DNA of 64,000 nt from NCBI RefSeq assembly GCF_008386585.1, contig NZ_VUOB01000041.1, forward strand, positions 1 to 64,000, given 5' to 3'. The notes under the pieces are model-generated. The model did no database searches, was not told the origin of the DNA, and saw nothing but the letters and a program-made list of their open reading frames with translations. The stretch is from Solihabitans fulvus. Lineage in GTDB: Bacteria > Actinomycetota > Actinomycetes > Mycobacteriales > Pseudonocardiaceae. Below, piece by piece: positions 40,102-48,270 of this stretch. Each line of letters starts with the position of its first letter. Within the stretch, counting starts at the first letter, position 1. A program made the translations under genes and the position numbers.

Positions 40102-41160
40102 ATGGTGGTTAACGGAGACGTCGAGCGGTCGACGGCCAGGGTCCGCTTTCCCGGCATCAGCCCGAGAACCTACGAGCACCCCGCCGACCGAGGCGCGTTG
40201 GCCGTGCTGCGCGCGGTCCCCGGCTTCGCCCCGATTCTCAAGGCGGTGGCCGGCGCGTTCTCCGAGCGCGGCGAGCGCCTGATGTACCTGGCGTCGGCGA
40301 TCAGGGTCGGCCCCAAGCAGTACCCGACGCTCGACCGGCTGCGCAACGAGTGCGCGGCCACGCTCGACATCGACCCGGTGCCGGACATGTTCGTGCTGCG
40401 CGACCCGCAGCCCAACGCCTTCACCATCGGCATCGACCGGCCGTTCATCGTGCTCACCACCGGGCTGATCGAGCTGCTGGACAACGACGGCCTGCGGTTC
40501 GCCATCGGGCACGAGATGGGCCACGTGCTGTCCGAGCACGCGGTGTACCAGACGATCCTGTTCCGCCTGCTGCGGCTCCAGCAGGGCCTCGGCTGGCTGC
40601 CGGCGGGCTACTGGGGCATCAGGGCGATCATCGCGGCGCTGCGCGAGTGGTACCGCAAGACCGAGCTGACCTGTGACCGGGCCGGGCTGCTGTGCGGCCA
40701 GGATCCGGCCGCGGCGCTGCGCGTGCACGTCGCGCTCGCCGGCGGCATGGATCTGTCCGAAGTGGACACCGCGTCGTTCCTCGAGCAGGCCAGGGAGTAC
40801 CAGGCCTCCGGCGATGTCAGGGACAGCGTGCTCAAGCTGCTCAACACCGAGCCGATGACGCACCCGATGGCCGTGGTGCGCGCGGCGGAGCTCCAGAAGT
40901 GGGCGGCGGGCGAGGAGTACCGGGAGATCCTGACCGGCAGCTACCTGCGGCGCGAGGACGACCAGCCGATCGGTTCGTTCACCGACGACGTCAAGTCGGC
41001 CGCGAAGTCCTACAAGGAGTCGATGGGCAACTCCGAGGACGCGCTGATGAAGGTCATCAACGAGGTCGGCGACGTGATCGCCGGCACCGCGAGCAAGGTG
41101 TGGAGCAAGTTCGGCAACCAGAACGCCGAGCCCGCCGCCGACGGGGCGTCGACCAACTGA
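40102..41160 (+). CDS. M48-family metalloprotease
   Basis: The 352-residue protein has the zinc motif HEMGH near residue 137 (RFAIGHEMGHVLSEHAVYQ) and a downstream Glu-containing ligand region (YRKTELTCDRAGLLC). This matches M48 proteases of the YcaL/BepA-like type. Hydrophobic stretches near FRLLRLQQGLGWLPAGYWGI may associate with the membrane. A 60-residue Lys/Asp-rich C-terminal tail follows. ATG 40102 has GAGGGGAG just upstream. It may take part in envelope protein quality control. Confidence 0.9.
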   Translation: MVVNGDVERSTARVRFPGISPRTYEHPADRGALAVLRAVPGFAPILKAVAGAFSERGERLMYLASAIRVGPKQYPTLDRLRNECAATLDIDPVPDMFVLRDPQPNAFTIGIDRPFIVLTTGLIELLDNDGLRFAIGHEMGHVLSEHAVYQTILFRLLRLQQGLGWLPAGYWGIRAIIAALREWYRKTELTCDRAGLLCGQDPAAALRVHVALAGGMDLSEVDTASFLEQAREYQASGDVRDSVLKLLNTEPMTHPMAVVRAAELQKWAAGEEYREILTGSYLRREDDQPIGSFTDDVKSAAKSYKESMGNSEDALMKVINEVGDVIAGTASKVWSKFGNQNAEPAADGASTN

Positions 41161-41167
41161 CCGTGCG

Positions 41168-41200
41168 CTGACCGCAATCGGGTAGCTGACCGCAATCGGG
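41168..41200. repeat. 15-bp direct repeat upstream of the first trypsin-like gene
   Basis: CTGACCGCAATCGGG occurs at 41168-41182 and again at 41186-41200, an 18-bp period. It lies in the 193-base promoter region of the secreted protease gene and may be a regulator site. Confidence 0.6.
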
Positions 41201-41353
41201 CTTCCGTCACGTTTGTCCTGATACCGACTTCACCCGTGCGAGCACGGGAAGACACTCGATCAAATGGAGTAACTCGTTCGGCCGTTGTGACCAGTCCGTT
41301 CGCTGTGTAGATCTGGGCCTCGACAGCAGTTTCGTGCTCGAGAGGGGAATCTC

Positions 41354-42148
41354 ATGGGAATCGGATCGCGGCGCCTGCGGGCGCTGCTCGGCGTGCTGGC
41401 CGGGGTCCTGGCGATCACGGCGTTGGCGCTGCCCCCGACGGCCGGGGCGGTGCCAACGCCCAGGGTCGTCGGCGGGCAGCGCGCCAGCATCGACGGCCAT
41501 CCGTGGGCGGTGTACCTGACCACGGCCGACGGCTTCCAGTACTGCGGCGGCACACTCGTCGCGCCGCACAAGGTGCTCACGGCGGCGCACTGCGCCAAGG
41601 CGCAGGACACCCCCAACGTCCGCGTGGTGGCCGGGCGGGAGGACAAGCAGAGCGCGGCCGGGATCGTCGCCGCGGTGACGGCCCAGTGGTGGCCGAAGGA
41701 GTTCCGGGCGGCGGAGACCGGCGACGACTACGCGGTGCTGACCCTCGACCGCGACCTGCCCTATCTCCCGCTGGCCCTGCCGGAGCCGGCGGACGCGGCG
41801 CTCTACGCCGATGGCAGCCCGGCGGTGGCGCTCGGCTGGGGTCGGACGTCGGAGAGCGGCAACACCTCCAGGTACCTGATGGCGGTGACGGTGCCGTTGG
41901 TCGCCGACGCGGACTGCTCGAACAGCTATCCCACGCAGTACGTGCCGGCCAAGATGGTCTGCGCCGGCTACGTCGTCAAGGGCGGCAAGGACACCTGCCA
42001 GGGCGACTCGGGCGGCCCGCTCACCGAGGGCGGCAGGCTGATCGGCCTCACCTCGTGGGGCGACGGCTGCGCCCGCGCCGGCAAACCGGGGGTGTACACG
42101 CGGCTGATCAACTACCGCGACCCGATTCTCCAGCAGATCAACTCCTGA
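41354..42148 (+). CDS. secreted trypsin-like serine protease
   Basis: The 264-residue protein has a Sec signal (residues 1-32, ending AGAV) and a short propeptide before the activation site PRVVGG. The complete trypsin triad is present (LTAAHC, DDYAVLTL, CQGDSGGP). Asp six residues before the catalytic Ser (KDTCQGDS) predicts cleavage after Arg or Lys, and the C-terminal helix (YRDPILQQI) is intact. ATG 41354 has GAGAGGGGA upstream. It is the first of three related protease genes in this stretch. Confidence 0.94.
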   Translation: MGIGSRRLRALLGVLAGVLAITALALPPTAGAVPTPRVVGGQRASIDGHPWAVYLTTADGFQYCGGTLVAPHKVLTAAHCAKAQDTPNVRVVAGREDKQSAAGIVAAVTAQWWPKEFRAAETGDDYAVLTLDRDLPYLPLALPEPADAALYADGSPAVALGWGRTSESGNTSRYLMAVTVPLVADADCSNSYPTQYVPAKMVCAGYVVKGGKDTCQGDSGGPLTEGGRLIGLTSWGDGCARAGKPGVYTRLINYRDPILQQINS

Positions 42149-42261
42149 CCGCCGTCACACGCACGGGTTGCCTTCCCGGTCTCGAGTTGTGGGCCGACCG
42201 CGCTGTGGGTTCGGTTGGTGCCGTGGTCGTCTCGGCCACCGCTACCAGGAGGGACGTCGGG

Positions 42262-43029
42262 ATGAGTGCAACCGCACGCAGGCTGTGCCGGGTCGCCGCG
42301 ATCGTGCTGGCCGTCGCGTTGACCGGCCTGCCGGCCACGCTCTCGGCCAACGCGGCCGAGGACAACGGACCGAGGATCGTCGGCGGCACGCCGGCCGACA
42401 TCGCCGACTACCCGTGGATGCTGGCGCTGGTCTCGCCGCAGGGACAGGTGTTCTGCGGCGCGGAGCTGATCGCGCCCGACGTCGTGTCCACCGCGGCGCA
42501 CTGCGTGCAGGGGGTCAACCCGAACAACATCTACGTGGTCGGTGGGCGCAGCGACATCACCAAGCTCACGGCGGGCGACAGCGTGACCAGGGTGGAGCGC
42601 ATCACGATCAACCCCGCCTACAGCACGCCGGCCGCTGGCGGGGACGAGGCGATGCTCACGCTGCGCCGCACCCTGCCGTACCGGACGGTTCCGCTCGCGC
42701 ACGCGGCCACCGACGCGGGGCTGTACGCGGCCGGCACGGTCGGCACGGTGCTCGGCTGGGGACGCACCACCGAGGGCGGCTACAACAGCGCGCAGCTGCT
42801 CAAGGTCGACGTGCCGATCAGGTCGAACGCCGAGTGCACGACGGCCTACCCGGCCTTCAACGCCGCGCAGAGCTTCTGCGCGGGGGTGCCCGAGGGTGGC
42901 AAGGACTCCTGCCAGGCCGACTCCGGCGGGCCGTTCCTGGTGAACGGCAGGCTCATCGGCCTGGTGTCCTACGGTCGCGGCTGCGCGAGGCCGGGCTACC
43001 CGGGGGTGTACGCGCGGCTGGGCACCTGA
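42262..43029 (+). CDS. secreted trypsin-like protease with altered oxyanion loop and short C-terminus
   Basis: The 255-residue paralogue of the preceding protease has a Sec signal (to about residue 33, ANA), activation site PRIVGG, and triad residues in STAAHC, GGDEAMLTL and CQADSGGP. Two features are odd. The residue at chymotrypsin position 193, almost always Gly because its NH forms the oxyanion hole, is Ala (CQADS rather than CQGDS). The protein also stops at GVYARLGT, lacking the last 12-15 residues that form the terminal helix in its neighbours. It may have reduced activity or be a pseudo-enzyme. ATG 42262 has GGAGGGAC upstream. Confidence 0.9.
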   Translation: MSATARRLCRVAAIVLAVALTGLPATLSANAAEDNGPRIVGGTPADIADYPWMLALVSPQGQVFCGAELIAPDVVSTAAHCVQGVNPNNIYVVGGRSDITKLTAGDSVTRVERITINPAYSTPAAGGDEAMLTLRRTLPYRTVPLAHAATDAGLYAAGTVGTVLGWGRTTEGGYNSAQLLKVDVPIRSNAECTTAYPAFNAAQSFCAGVPEGGKDSCQADSGGPFLVNGRLIGLVSYGRGCARPGYPGVYARLGT

Positions 43030-43076
43030 GGTCGTTCGGGTCGTCGCGCCGACCGCGGTCCGCGCGACGGCCCATG

Positions 43077-43155
43077 GACCGTTCGGCGCAAGGGTCGTTC
43101 GAACGCAGTGACCGTTCGACGCAGTGACCGTTCGACGCAGGGGCCGTTCGGCGCC
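43077..43155. repeat. imperfect tandem repeat, about 16-17 bp unit
   Basis: About five units of GACCGTTCGACGCAGT and variants (GACCGTTCGGCGCAAG, GGTCGTTCGAACGCAGT, GGCCGTTCGGCGCC) lie in tandem between the second protease and the convergent LysE gene. There is no spacer structure, so it is not a CRISPR. It starts right after the truncated protease. Confidence 0.75.
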
Positions 43156-43156
43156 C

Positions 43157-43777
43157 TCAGACCACGAGCGCGACCGACATGGTGAGGAAGGCCGCCGCGC
43201 AGACGGTGTCCAGCGCGGTGGTGAACCCCGGCCGCCGCAGCCTGCCGGCCACCCGGCTCGCCGCGAGCACGATCGTCAGTTCCCACACCGCGGCCAGGCC
43301 AAGGAACACCACCGCGAGCAGGGCGAGCTGCGGGGCCGCGTCGCCGTCGCCGATGAACTGGGGCAGGAAGGCGATGGAGAACAGGATCATCTTCGGGTTG
43401 GTGATGTTGCACAGGAAGCCGCGCCGGAACGGCCGGTCCGCGACGGGGGCCGGCTCCTCGGCGTCCTGCTTCGCCTTCCGCGAGCGGATCAGCCCGCGCA
43501 CGATCGTCGCCGCCAGGTAGCCGAGGTAGGCCGCGCCGAGCCAGCGCAGCGCCGTCAGCACCACGGGGTAGCTGGCCAGCACGACGCCGAGGCCGGAGAT
43601 CACGAGCCCGACCTGCACCGCGCTGGCCGTGTGGATGCCGGCCAGGGTCAGCAGGCCGGCCCTCGTGCCCGAGCGCATCGAGGTGCGCAGCAGCAGGAAC
43701 GCGTCGACACCCGGGGTGAGCACGACGATCGCGCAGGCGAGCAGGAAGGCGGGCAGCTGGCTGAAGTCCATGTGCAT
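43157..43777 (-). CDS. LysE/RhtB-family exporter
   Basis: The 206-residue membrane protein has six predicted helices and the family signature TPGVDAFLLLRTSMRSGTRAGLLTLAGIHTA near the N-terminus, then RRGFLCNITNPKMILFSIAFLPQFI. It should export an amino acid or similar metabolite. ATG 43777 (MHMDFSQLP) has GGAG at suitable distance; the longer frame upstream is not conserved in type. It sits between protease genes on the opposite strand. Confidence 0.9.
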   Translation of the reverse strand: MHMDFSQLPAFLLACAIVVLTPGVDAFLLLRTSMRSGTRAGLLTLAGIHTASAVQVGLVISGLGVVLASYPVVLTALRWLGAAYLGYLAATIVRGLIRSRKAKQDAEEPAPVADRPFRRGFLCNITNPKMILFSIAFLPQFIGDGDAAPQLALLAVVFLGLAAVWELTIVLAASRVAGRLRRPGFTTALDTVCAAAFLTMSVALVV

Positions 43778-43976
43778 GGGAACGCTCCAGGAGAACGAGC
43801 GCTGTGCCGGACAACGGTCCGTGATCTGCGCCACTGACGGAAGTTTTTGCGGTCTAACGCGACTCTAACAGAAGAATATCCGGTTTTTATGCCTCCTTGA
43901 GGCCGCCGTGTGCGGAGCGCACCTGGTTCGCTACGGTTCGTGCGCGTACGCCCATCCGGACCCTCAGGAGTGCACC

Positions 43977-44792
43977 GTGCGGACCAACGGATCTCGTTCC
44001 GGCGCGCTGGCGGCGACGCTGGCCGTCCTCGCGCTCGCCGGCTGCCTCGGCCAGGGGCAGGCCCTCGCCGCCGGCCGGGCCCGCCCCGCCATCGTCGGCG
44101 GCACCTCGGCGACCACCACCGCCTATCCGTGGGCCGTGGCGCTCACCACCGACCAGGGCGAGTTCTTCTGCGGCGGCGCGCTGGCGGCCCCCACCAAGGT
44201 GATCACCGCAGCGCACTGCGTGACCGAGCGCACCGCCGTCGGCGTGCGCTCGCTGCCGGTCGAGTCGCTGCGCGTCGTCGTCGGCCGCACCGACCTGCGC
44301 GCGCGGGACGGCGCGTCCGTGCTGGTCGACCGCACCTGGGTGCACCCGGACTTCCGCGACGCCATGGCCGGCGCCGACGTCGCCGTGCTCACCCTGGCCC
44401 AGCCGGTGTCCGCCCGCCCGGTGCCGCTGGTCGGCGCGGGAGACGGCGCGAGCTACCAGCCCGGCACGGAGGCCACGGTCCTCGGCTGGGGCCGGACCGG
44501 CGAGTACCGCGACCCGTCGCCGACCCTGCGCGAGGTGCGGGTGCCGATCATGCCGGACACCGAGTGCGCGAGAGACGAGGACACCTACGCGCCGGACTCG
44601 ATGACCTGCGCCGGCCTGCCCGACGGCGGCAAGGACGCCTGCGACGGCGACTCCGGCGGCCCGATGACGGTCGGCGGGCGGCTCGCCGGCGTCGTGTCCT
44701 GGGGCGACGGCTGTGCCCGGCGCGGGAAGCCGGGTGTGTACGTGAGGTTGGCGGCGTATCGGGAGTTGGTCGGCGCGCAGCTTGGGTCGTGA
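43977..44792 (+). CDS. secreted trypsin-like serine protease
   Basis: The 271-residue protein has a signal peptide (residues 1-35), possibly of lipoprotein type because LALAGC occurs at its end. It then has activation site PAIVGG and triad residues in ITAAHC, GADVAVLTL and CDGDSGGP. Asp six residues before Ser predicts trypsin specificity, and the C-terminal helix (AYRELVGAQLG) is present. GTG 43977 follows CAGGAG by six bases. It is the third trypsin-like gene within 3.5 kb, separated from the others by the LysE exporter. Confidence 0.92.
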   Translation: MRTNGSRSGALAATLAVLALAGCLGQGQALAAGRARPAIVGGTSATTTAYPWAVALTTDQGEFFCGGALAAPTKVITAAHCVTERTAVGVRSLPVESLRVVVGRTDLRARDGASVLVDRTWVHPDFRDAMAGADVAVLTLAQPVSARPVPLVGAGDGASYQPGTEATVLGWGRTGEYRDPSPTLREVRVPIMPDTECARDEDTYAPDSMTCAGLPDGGKDACDGDSGGPMTVGGRLAGVVSWGDGCARRGKPGVYVRLAAYRELVGAQLGS

Positions 44793-44931
44793 GAGCACCT
44801 GGGGTCGTCAGGGGCCGCCGCGTCCTGTCTGGCGGGGATGTCGGCCTGCCGGGATCCGGCGGACACAACAGCTTGTCTCATGACGTGCCGTTGTGTCTTC
44901 GGGCGAGCGCGGCTGTGATATCCACGGTCGG

Positions 44932-45393
44932 GTGCGCACCCATCCGTTCCCAGCCACCCTTCGGCGAGTCTGGGCCCAGGACCTGACGCCGACGCAGCTC
45001 TACGCCATGATCCGGCTCCGCGTCGACGTCTTCGTGGTCGAGCAGTCCTGCCCCTACCCGGAGCTGGACGGCCGCGATCTCGAACCGACCACCCGTCACT
45101 TCTGGCTGCACGGCGAGGACTCCGCCGAGCCGCTGGCCTACCTTCGGCTGCTCGAGGAGCGCGGCGGCCGGTTCCGGATCGGCCGGATCTGCACGGCGCG
45201 GGCGGCCAGGGGGCAGGGCTTCAGCCGCAGGCTGATGGAGGCGGCGCTCGCCGAGATCGGCCGGGCCGAGTCCGTGCTGGACGCCCAGACCTACGTGACC
45301 GCCTTCTACGCCTCCTTCGGCTTCGTCGCCGAGGGCTCGGAGTACCTCGAGGACGGCATCCCGCACGTGCGCATGCGGCGGGCCGCCAACTAG
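44932..45393 (+). CDS. ElaA-type GNAT N-acetyltransferase
   Basis: The 153-residue protein has the ElaA pattern at its N-terminus (LTPTQLYAMIRLRVDVFVVEQSCPYPELDGRDLEP) and the acetyl-CoA loop RICTARAARGQGFSRRLME. It is the counterpart of the acetyltransferase next to the chelatase/cobO/cobB genes in mycobacteria (Rv2851c type, recalled from memory). Substrate is unknown. GTG 44932 is chosen to match the usual N-terminus; an earlier GTG at 44893 adds 13 residues. Confidence 0.9.
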   Translation: MRTHPFPATLRRVWAQDLTPTQLYAMIRLRVDVFVVEQSCPYPELDGRDLEPTTRHFWLHGEDSAEPLAYLRLLEERGGRFRIGRICTARAARGQGFSRRLMEAALAEIGRAESVLDAQTYVTAFYASFGFVAEGSEYLEDGIPHVRMRRAAN

Positions 45394-45442
45394 CCAGCCA
45401 TCAGTCGGCCATCCAGTCAGACAGCCATCAGCCAGCCATCGG

Positions 45443-46648
45443 TCAGCGCGGCGCCGTCTCCGTGATGACCTGCACCGCGCGGTCGATCTCCGCCTCGGTG
45501 AGGTTGGCTCGCGCGGTCAGCCGAAGTCGGGAGATCTGGTCGGGCACCGACGGCGGCCGGAAGCAGCCGACCCGCACGCCTGCCGCGCGGCAGCCCTCCG
45601 CCCAGGCGACGGCCGCCTCGGCGGAGGGCGCGCGGACCGACACGACCGCGGCGCTCGGCTCGCTGACCGCGAGCCCTGCCTCGCGCAGCCGGGTGGACAG
45701 CTGCGTGGCCACCTCGCGGCAGCGCGTCGGCAGCTCCGGCTCCTCCCTGAGCACGCGCAGCGCGGTCAGCGCGGCGGCGGCGCTGCTCGGCGCGAGCCCG
45801 GTGTCGAAGATGAAGGTGCGCGCGGTATCCACCAGATGCCGAATGACCCGGCTCGGGCCGAGCACCGCGCCGCCCTGCGAGCCGAGCGACTTGGACAGCG
45901 TGACCGTGGTGAGCACGTTGGGGGCCTTGCTCAGCCCGGCCTCGGCGACCGCACCGCGACCGCCGTCGCCGCGCACCCCGAGGCCGTGCGCGTCGTCGAT
46001 GATCAGCCCGGAGCCGTGCTTGCCGCAGGTCTCAGCCAACGCGGGCAACGGAGCGAGGTCGCCGTCGACCGAGAAGACCGACTCGGTGACGACCAGCGCC
46101 CGCCGCTTGCCCCTGGTGGCCAGCGCGTGCGTGACCTGCGCCGGGTCGTTGTGCCCCGCGACGGCGACGTCCGCCTTGGACAGCCGGCAGCCGTCGATCA
46201 GCGAGGCGTGCACCTGCTGGTCGGCGACGATGGCGGTGCCGGGGCCGCTCAGCGCGGTCAGCACGGCCAGGTTGGCCAGGTAGCCGGAGGAGAACACCAG
46301 CGCGGCCTGCGCGCCGCAGAACGAGGCCAGCTCGTACTCGAGCTCGGTGTGCAGCTCGGTGCTGCCGGTCACCAGGCGGGAGCCGGTCGACCCGGCGCCC
46401 CACCGCAGCGTCGCGGCGGCGGCCGCCCCGGCGACGCGCTTGTCCCGGCTAAGGCCGAGGTAGTCGTTGCTGGCCAGGTCGAGTTCGGCGGAGGTCGCCG
46501 GCCTCGGGTGCAGCCGGCGGGCGAGCCCTGCCTTGGCGCGGGCCTGCGAGCGCACGTCGATCCAGTCGAACACCTCGTCCGGGGTGGTCGCTTCCGGAGA
46601 GGCCCCTGGTGCGGAGGCCGCGCTGGCGGGCGGAGTGCTGACGGTCAC
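45443..46648 (-). CDS. bioF: 8-amino-7-oxononanoate synthase (or related alpha-oxoamine synthase)
   Basis: The 401-residue PLP enzyme condenses an acyl thioester with L-Ala (KAPA synthesis for biotin if BioF). Features are LDLASNDYLGLSRD, WGAGSTGSRLVTGSTELHTELE, the PLP-pocket IIDDAHGLGVRG and the Schiff-base Lys in TVTLSKSLGSQGG. GTG 46648 gives a 25-residue Ala/Pro-rich leader before the core. It is divergent from a P450 gene only 36 bases away, while no bioA, bioD or bioB is nearby. Short CAGCCATC repeats lie just beyond its 3' end (45395-45440). KBL or another oxoamine synthase activity remains possible. Confidence 0.88.
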   Translation of the reverse strand: MTVSTPPASAASAPGASPEATTPDEVFDWIDVRSQARAKAGLARRLHPRPATSAELDLASNDYLGLSRDKRVAGAAAAATLRWGAGSTGSRLVTGSTELHTELEYELASFCGAQAALVFSSGYLANLAVLTALSGPGTAIVADQQVHASLIDGCRLSKADVAVAGHNDPAQVTHALATRGKRRALVVTESVFSVDGDLAPLPALAETCGKHGSGLIIDDAHGLGVRGDGGRGAVAEAGLSKAPNVLTTVTLSKSLGSQGGAVLGPSRVIRHLVDTARTFIFDTGLAPSSAAAALTALRVLREEPELPTRCREVATQLSTRLREAGLAVSEPSAAVVSVRAPSAEAAVAWAEGCRAAGVRVGCFRPPSVPDQISRLRLTARANLTEAEIDRAVQVITETAPR

Positions 46649-46684
46649 CCGAGCAGTCTCGCATCGGCCGGTTACGGTCGAGCA

Positions 46685-47929
46685 GTGTGGACCACCGAGC
46701 AGCGCGCCGAGCTGGACTTGTTCGGCAGAGACTTCGTCGACGATCCTGACCCGACGCTGCGTCGGCTGCGGGAGCACGCGCCGGTCCACCACGACCCGCG
46801 CACCGACCTGTGGCTGGTCAGCCGGCACGCGGACGTGCGGGCGGTGCTGGCCGACCAGGACACCTTCCAGCCCGACAACGCGCTTACGGCCGTGACGCCA
46901 CTGCCGATCCCGGTGCTGCGGGTGCTGGCGAGGGCAGGCTTTGCGCTGCCGCCGACGCTGGCCAACAACGGCACGCCCAGCCACCCCGGGCTGCGCAGGC
47001 TGGTGGCCGGCTACCTCACTCCCGGCAAGGTCGCCGACGCGGTCGGGCTGGTGGAGGGGCTGGCCGAGGAGCGGCTGGCCGAGGTCGAGGCGGCGCTGGA
47101 GATCGACGGCGTCGCGGACCTGTACTCGCTGCTCGCCACGGACCTGCCCTGCCTGGTGCTGCTGCACATGCTCGGCATCACCGGGGTGGACGTGCCAAGG
47201 CTCAAGGCGTGGAGCACCGCGTCGCTGGAGCTGTTCTGGGGAAACCCCGGGCAGCAGCGGCAGCTGGAGCTGGCGGCGGCGGCCGGCGAGTTCCACCGCT
47301 GGCTGGCCGACCGGGTACGGGCCGCCGACCCGGCCGGCGCGGACCTGTTCGGCGCGCTGGTGGCGCACCGCGCGCCCGGCGACCGGCCGCTCACCGTCGA
47401 CGAGGCGGCCGGGCTGTGTTACTTCCTGCTGATCGCGGGCCAGGAGACGACGACGCAGCTGCTCAGCACCCTGCTGGACCGGGTGCTGCGGCGGCCGGAA
47501 CTGTGGCGCAGGCTGGCCGAGGGGGAGCAGGGGCTCGCCGAGGCGTGCGTCGAGGAGGTGTTGCGCCGCGAGCCGCCGGTGGTCACGTGGCGGCGGATCA
47601 CCGCGCGGGAGACCGTGTTGTCCGGGGTCGTCCTGCCGGCGGGCGCGAAGGTGTTGCTGATGCTCGCCGGGTCGGGTTCCGATCCCGAGGTGTTCGCCGA
47701 GCCCTCGGACTTCTGCCCGGGGCGGCCGGAGGTGCGCCGGCACCTGGCTTTCGGCTTCGGGCGGCACTTCTGCCTCGGTGCCGGCCTGGCGCGGATGGAG
47801 GCCGAGGCCGTGCTGCGGACCGTGGCGCGGCGGCTCCCGGACGCGCGGTTGGCCGACGACGGCCGGCCGCCCATGCTCGGGCTGCTGTCCTTCCGCGCCC
47901 CGCTGCGGGTGGCCATCCGCACTACCTGA
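46685..47929 (+). CDS. cytochrome P450
   Basis: The 414-residue soluble P450 has the I-helix oxygen-activation motif LLIAGQETTTQLL and the K-helix E-x-x-R (EEVLRREPP). The heme-binding loop is FGFGRHFCLGAGLARME, with the proximal Cys. It looks like a class I bacterial enzyme that needs a ferredoxin and reductase. Its start (GTG 46685, VWTTEQ) is 36 bases from the divergent bioF-like start, suggesting shared control. Bacillus BioI is a P450 that makes pimelate for biotin, so a joint role is conceivable but unproven. No biosynthetic gene cluster surrounds it. Confidence 0.93.
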   Translation: MWTTEQRAELDLFGRDFVDDPDPTLRRLREHAPVHHDPRTDLWLVSRHADVRAVLADQDTFQPDNALTAVTPLPIPVLRVLARAGFALPPTLANNGTPSHPGLRRLVAGYLTPGKVADAVGLVEGLAEERLAEVEAALEIDGVADLYSLLATDLPCLVLLHMLGITGVDVPRLKAWSTASLELFWGNPGQQRQLELAAAAGEFHRWLADRVRAADPAGADLFGALVAHRAPGDRPLTVDEAAGLCYFLLIAGQETTTQLLSTLLDRVLRRPELWRRLAEGEQGLAEACVEEVLRREPPVVTWRRITARETVLSGVVLPAGAKVLLMLAGSGSDPEVFAEPSDFCPGRPEVRRHLAFGFGRHFCLGAGLARMEAEAVLRTVARRLPDARLADDGRPPMLGLLSFRAPLRVAIRTT

Positions 47930-48049
47930 TCGCCCGAGCGGGCGGGTGTGATCGCGGTCGCGTCCGGCGCACGGACGGCGGACTTGGTTCAGGCGCAGCG
48001 AGGTGCGACGATGCCTTGGCCGTAGCCGCCCAGGCTGCGGCGACCGAAG

Positions 48050-48198
48050 TGAGGGTGTGCGAGGAAACCGGTGCGAATCCGGTGCGGTCCCGCCACTGTG
48101 ACCGGGAAGTGGTCCTCCTGCTGCTGCCACCGGGGCATGTGCCCTGGGAAGGCTGGAGGGGCGCGTTTGACCCGGGAGCCAGGACACTCCGCCCTCAC
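48050..48198 (+). ncRNA. cobalamin (AdoCbl) riboswitch upstream of the cob operon
   Basis: The closing helix GTGAGGG (48050-48056) pairs with CCCTCAC (48192-48198). Between them are the conserved AAACCGGTGCGAATCCGGTGC hairpin region (from 48065), GGTCCCGCCACTGTGACCGG, CCCTGGGAAGGC and the B12 box AGCCAGGACACTCC (48177-48190). It controls the chelatase-cobO-cobB-cobI-cobM-cbiD-cobL-cbiG/cobJ operon. The 120 bases upstream contain the promoter. Confidence 0.95.
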
Positions 48199-48222
48199 TC
48201 GGCTGCGGCTACCCGCAGCCGA
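48199..48222 (+). promoter_or_regulatory. riboswitch expression-platform hairpin
   Basis: TCGGCTGCGG (48199-48208), loop CTAC, and CCGCAGCCGA (48213-48222) form a perfect 10-bp stem that begins at the base following the riboswitch closing helix. There is no T-tract. It may act as a terminator, or stack on P1 and govern access to the start region 49 bases downstream. Confidence 0.6.
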
Positions 48223-48270
48223 CCACCTTGACCCGGGCGTGGACACCCGAGGAAGGAACCGTGGGGCGCT

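Noticed and set aside
43077..43155. Possible CRISPR array
   Set aside because: Units are contiguous 16-17 bp imperfect copies without spacers, and there are no cas genes.
46685..47929. P450 as part of a natural-product gene cluster
   Set aside because: Neighbours are a bioF-like gene and the B12 operon; no PKS, NRPS or terpene genes are present.
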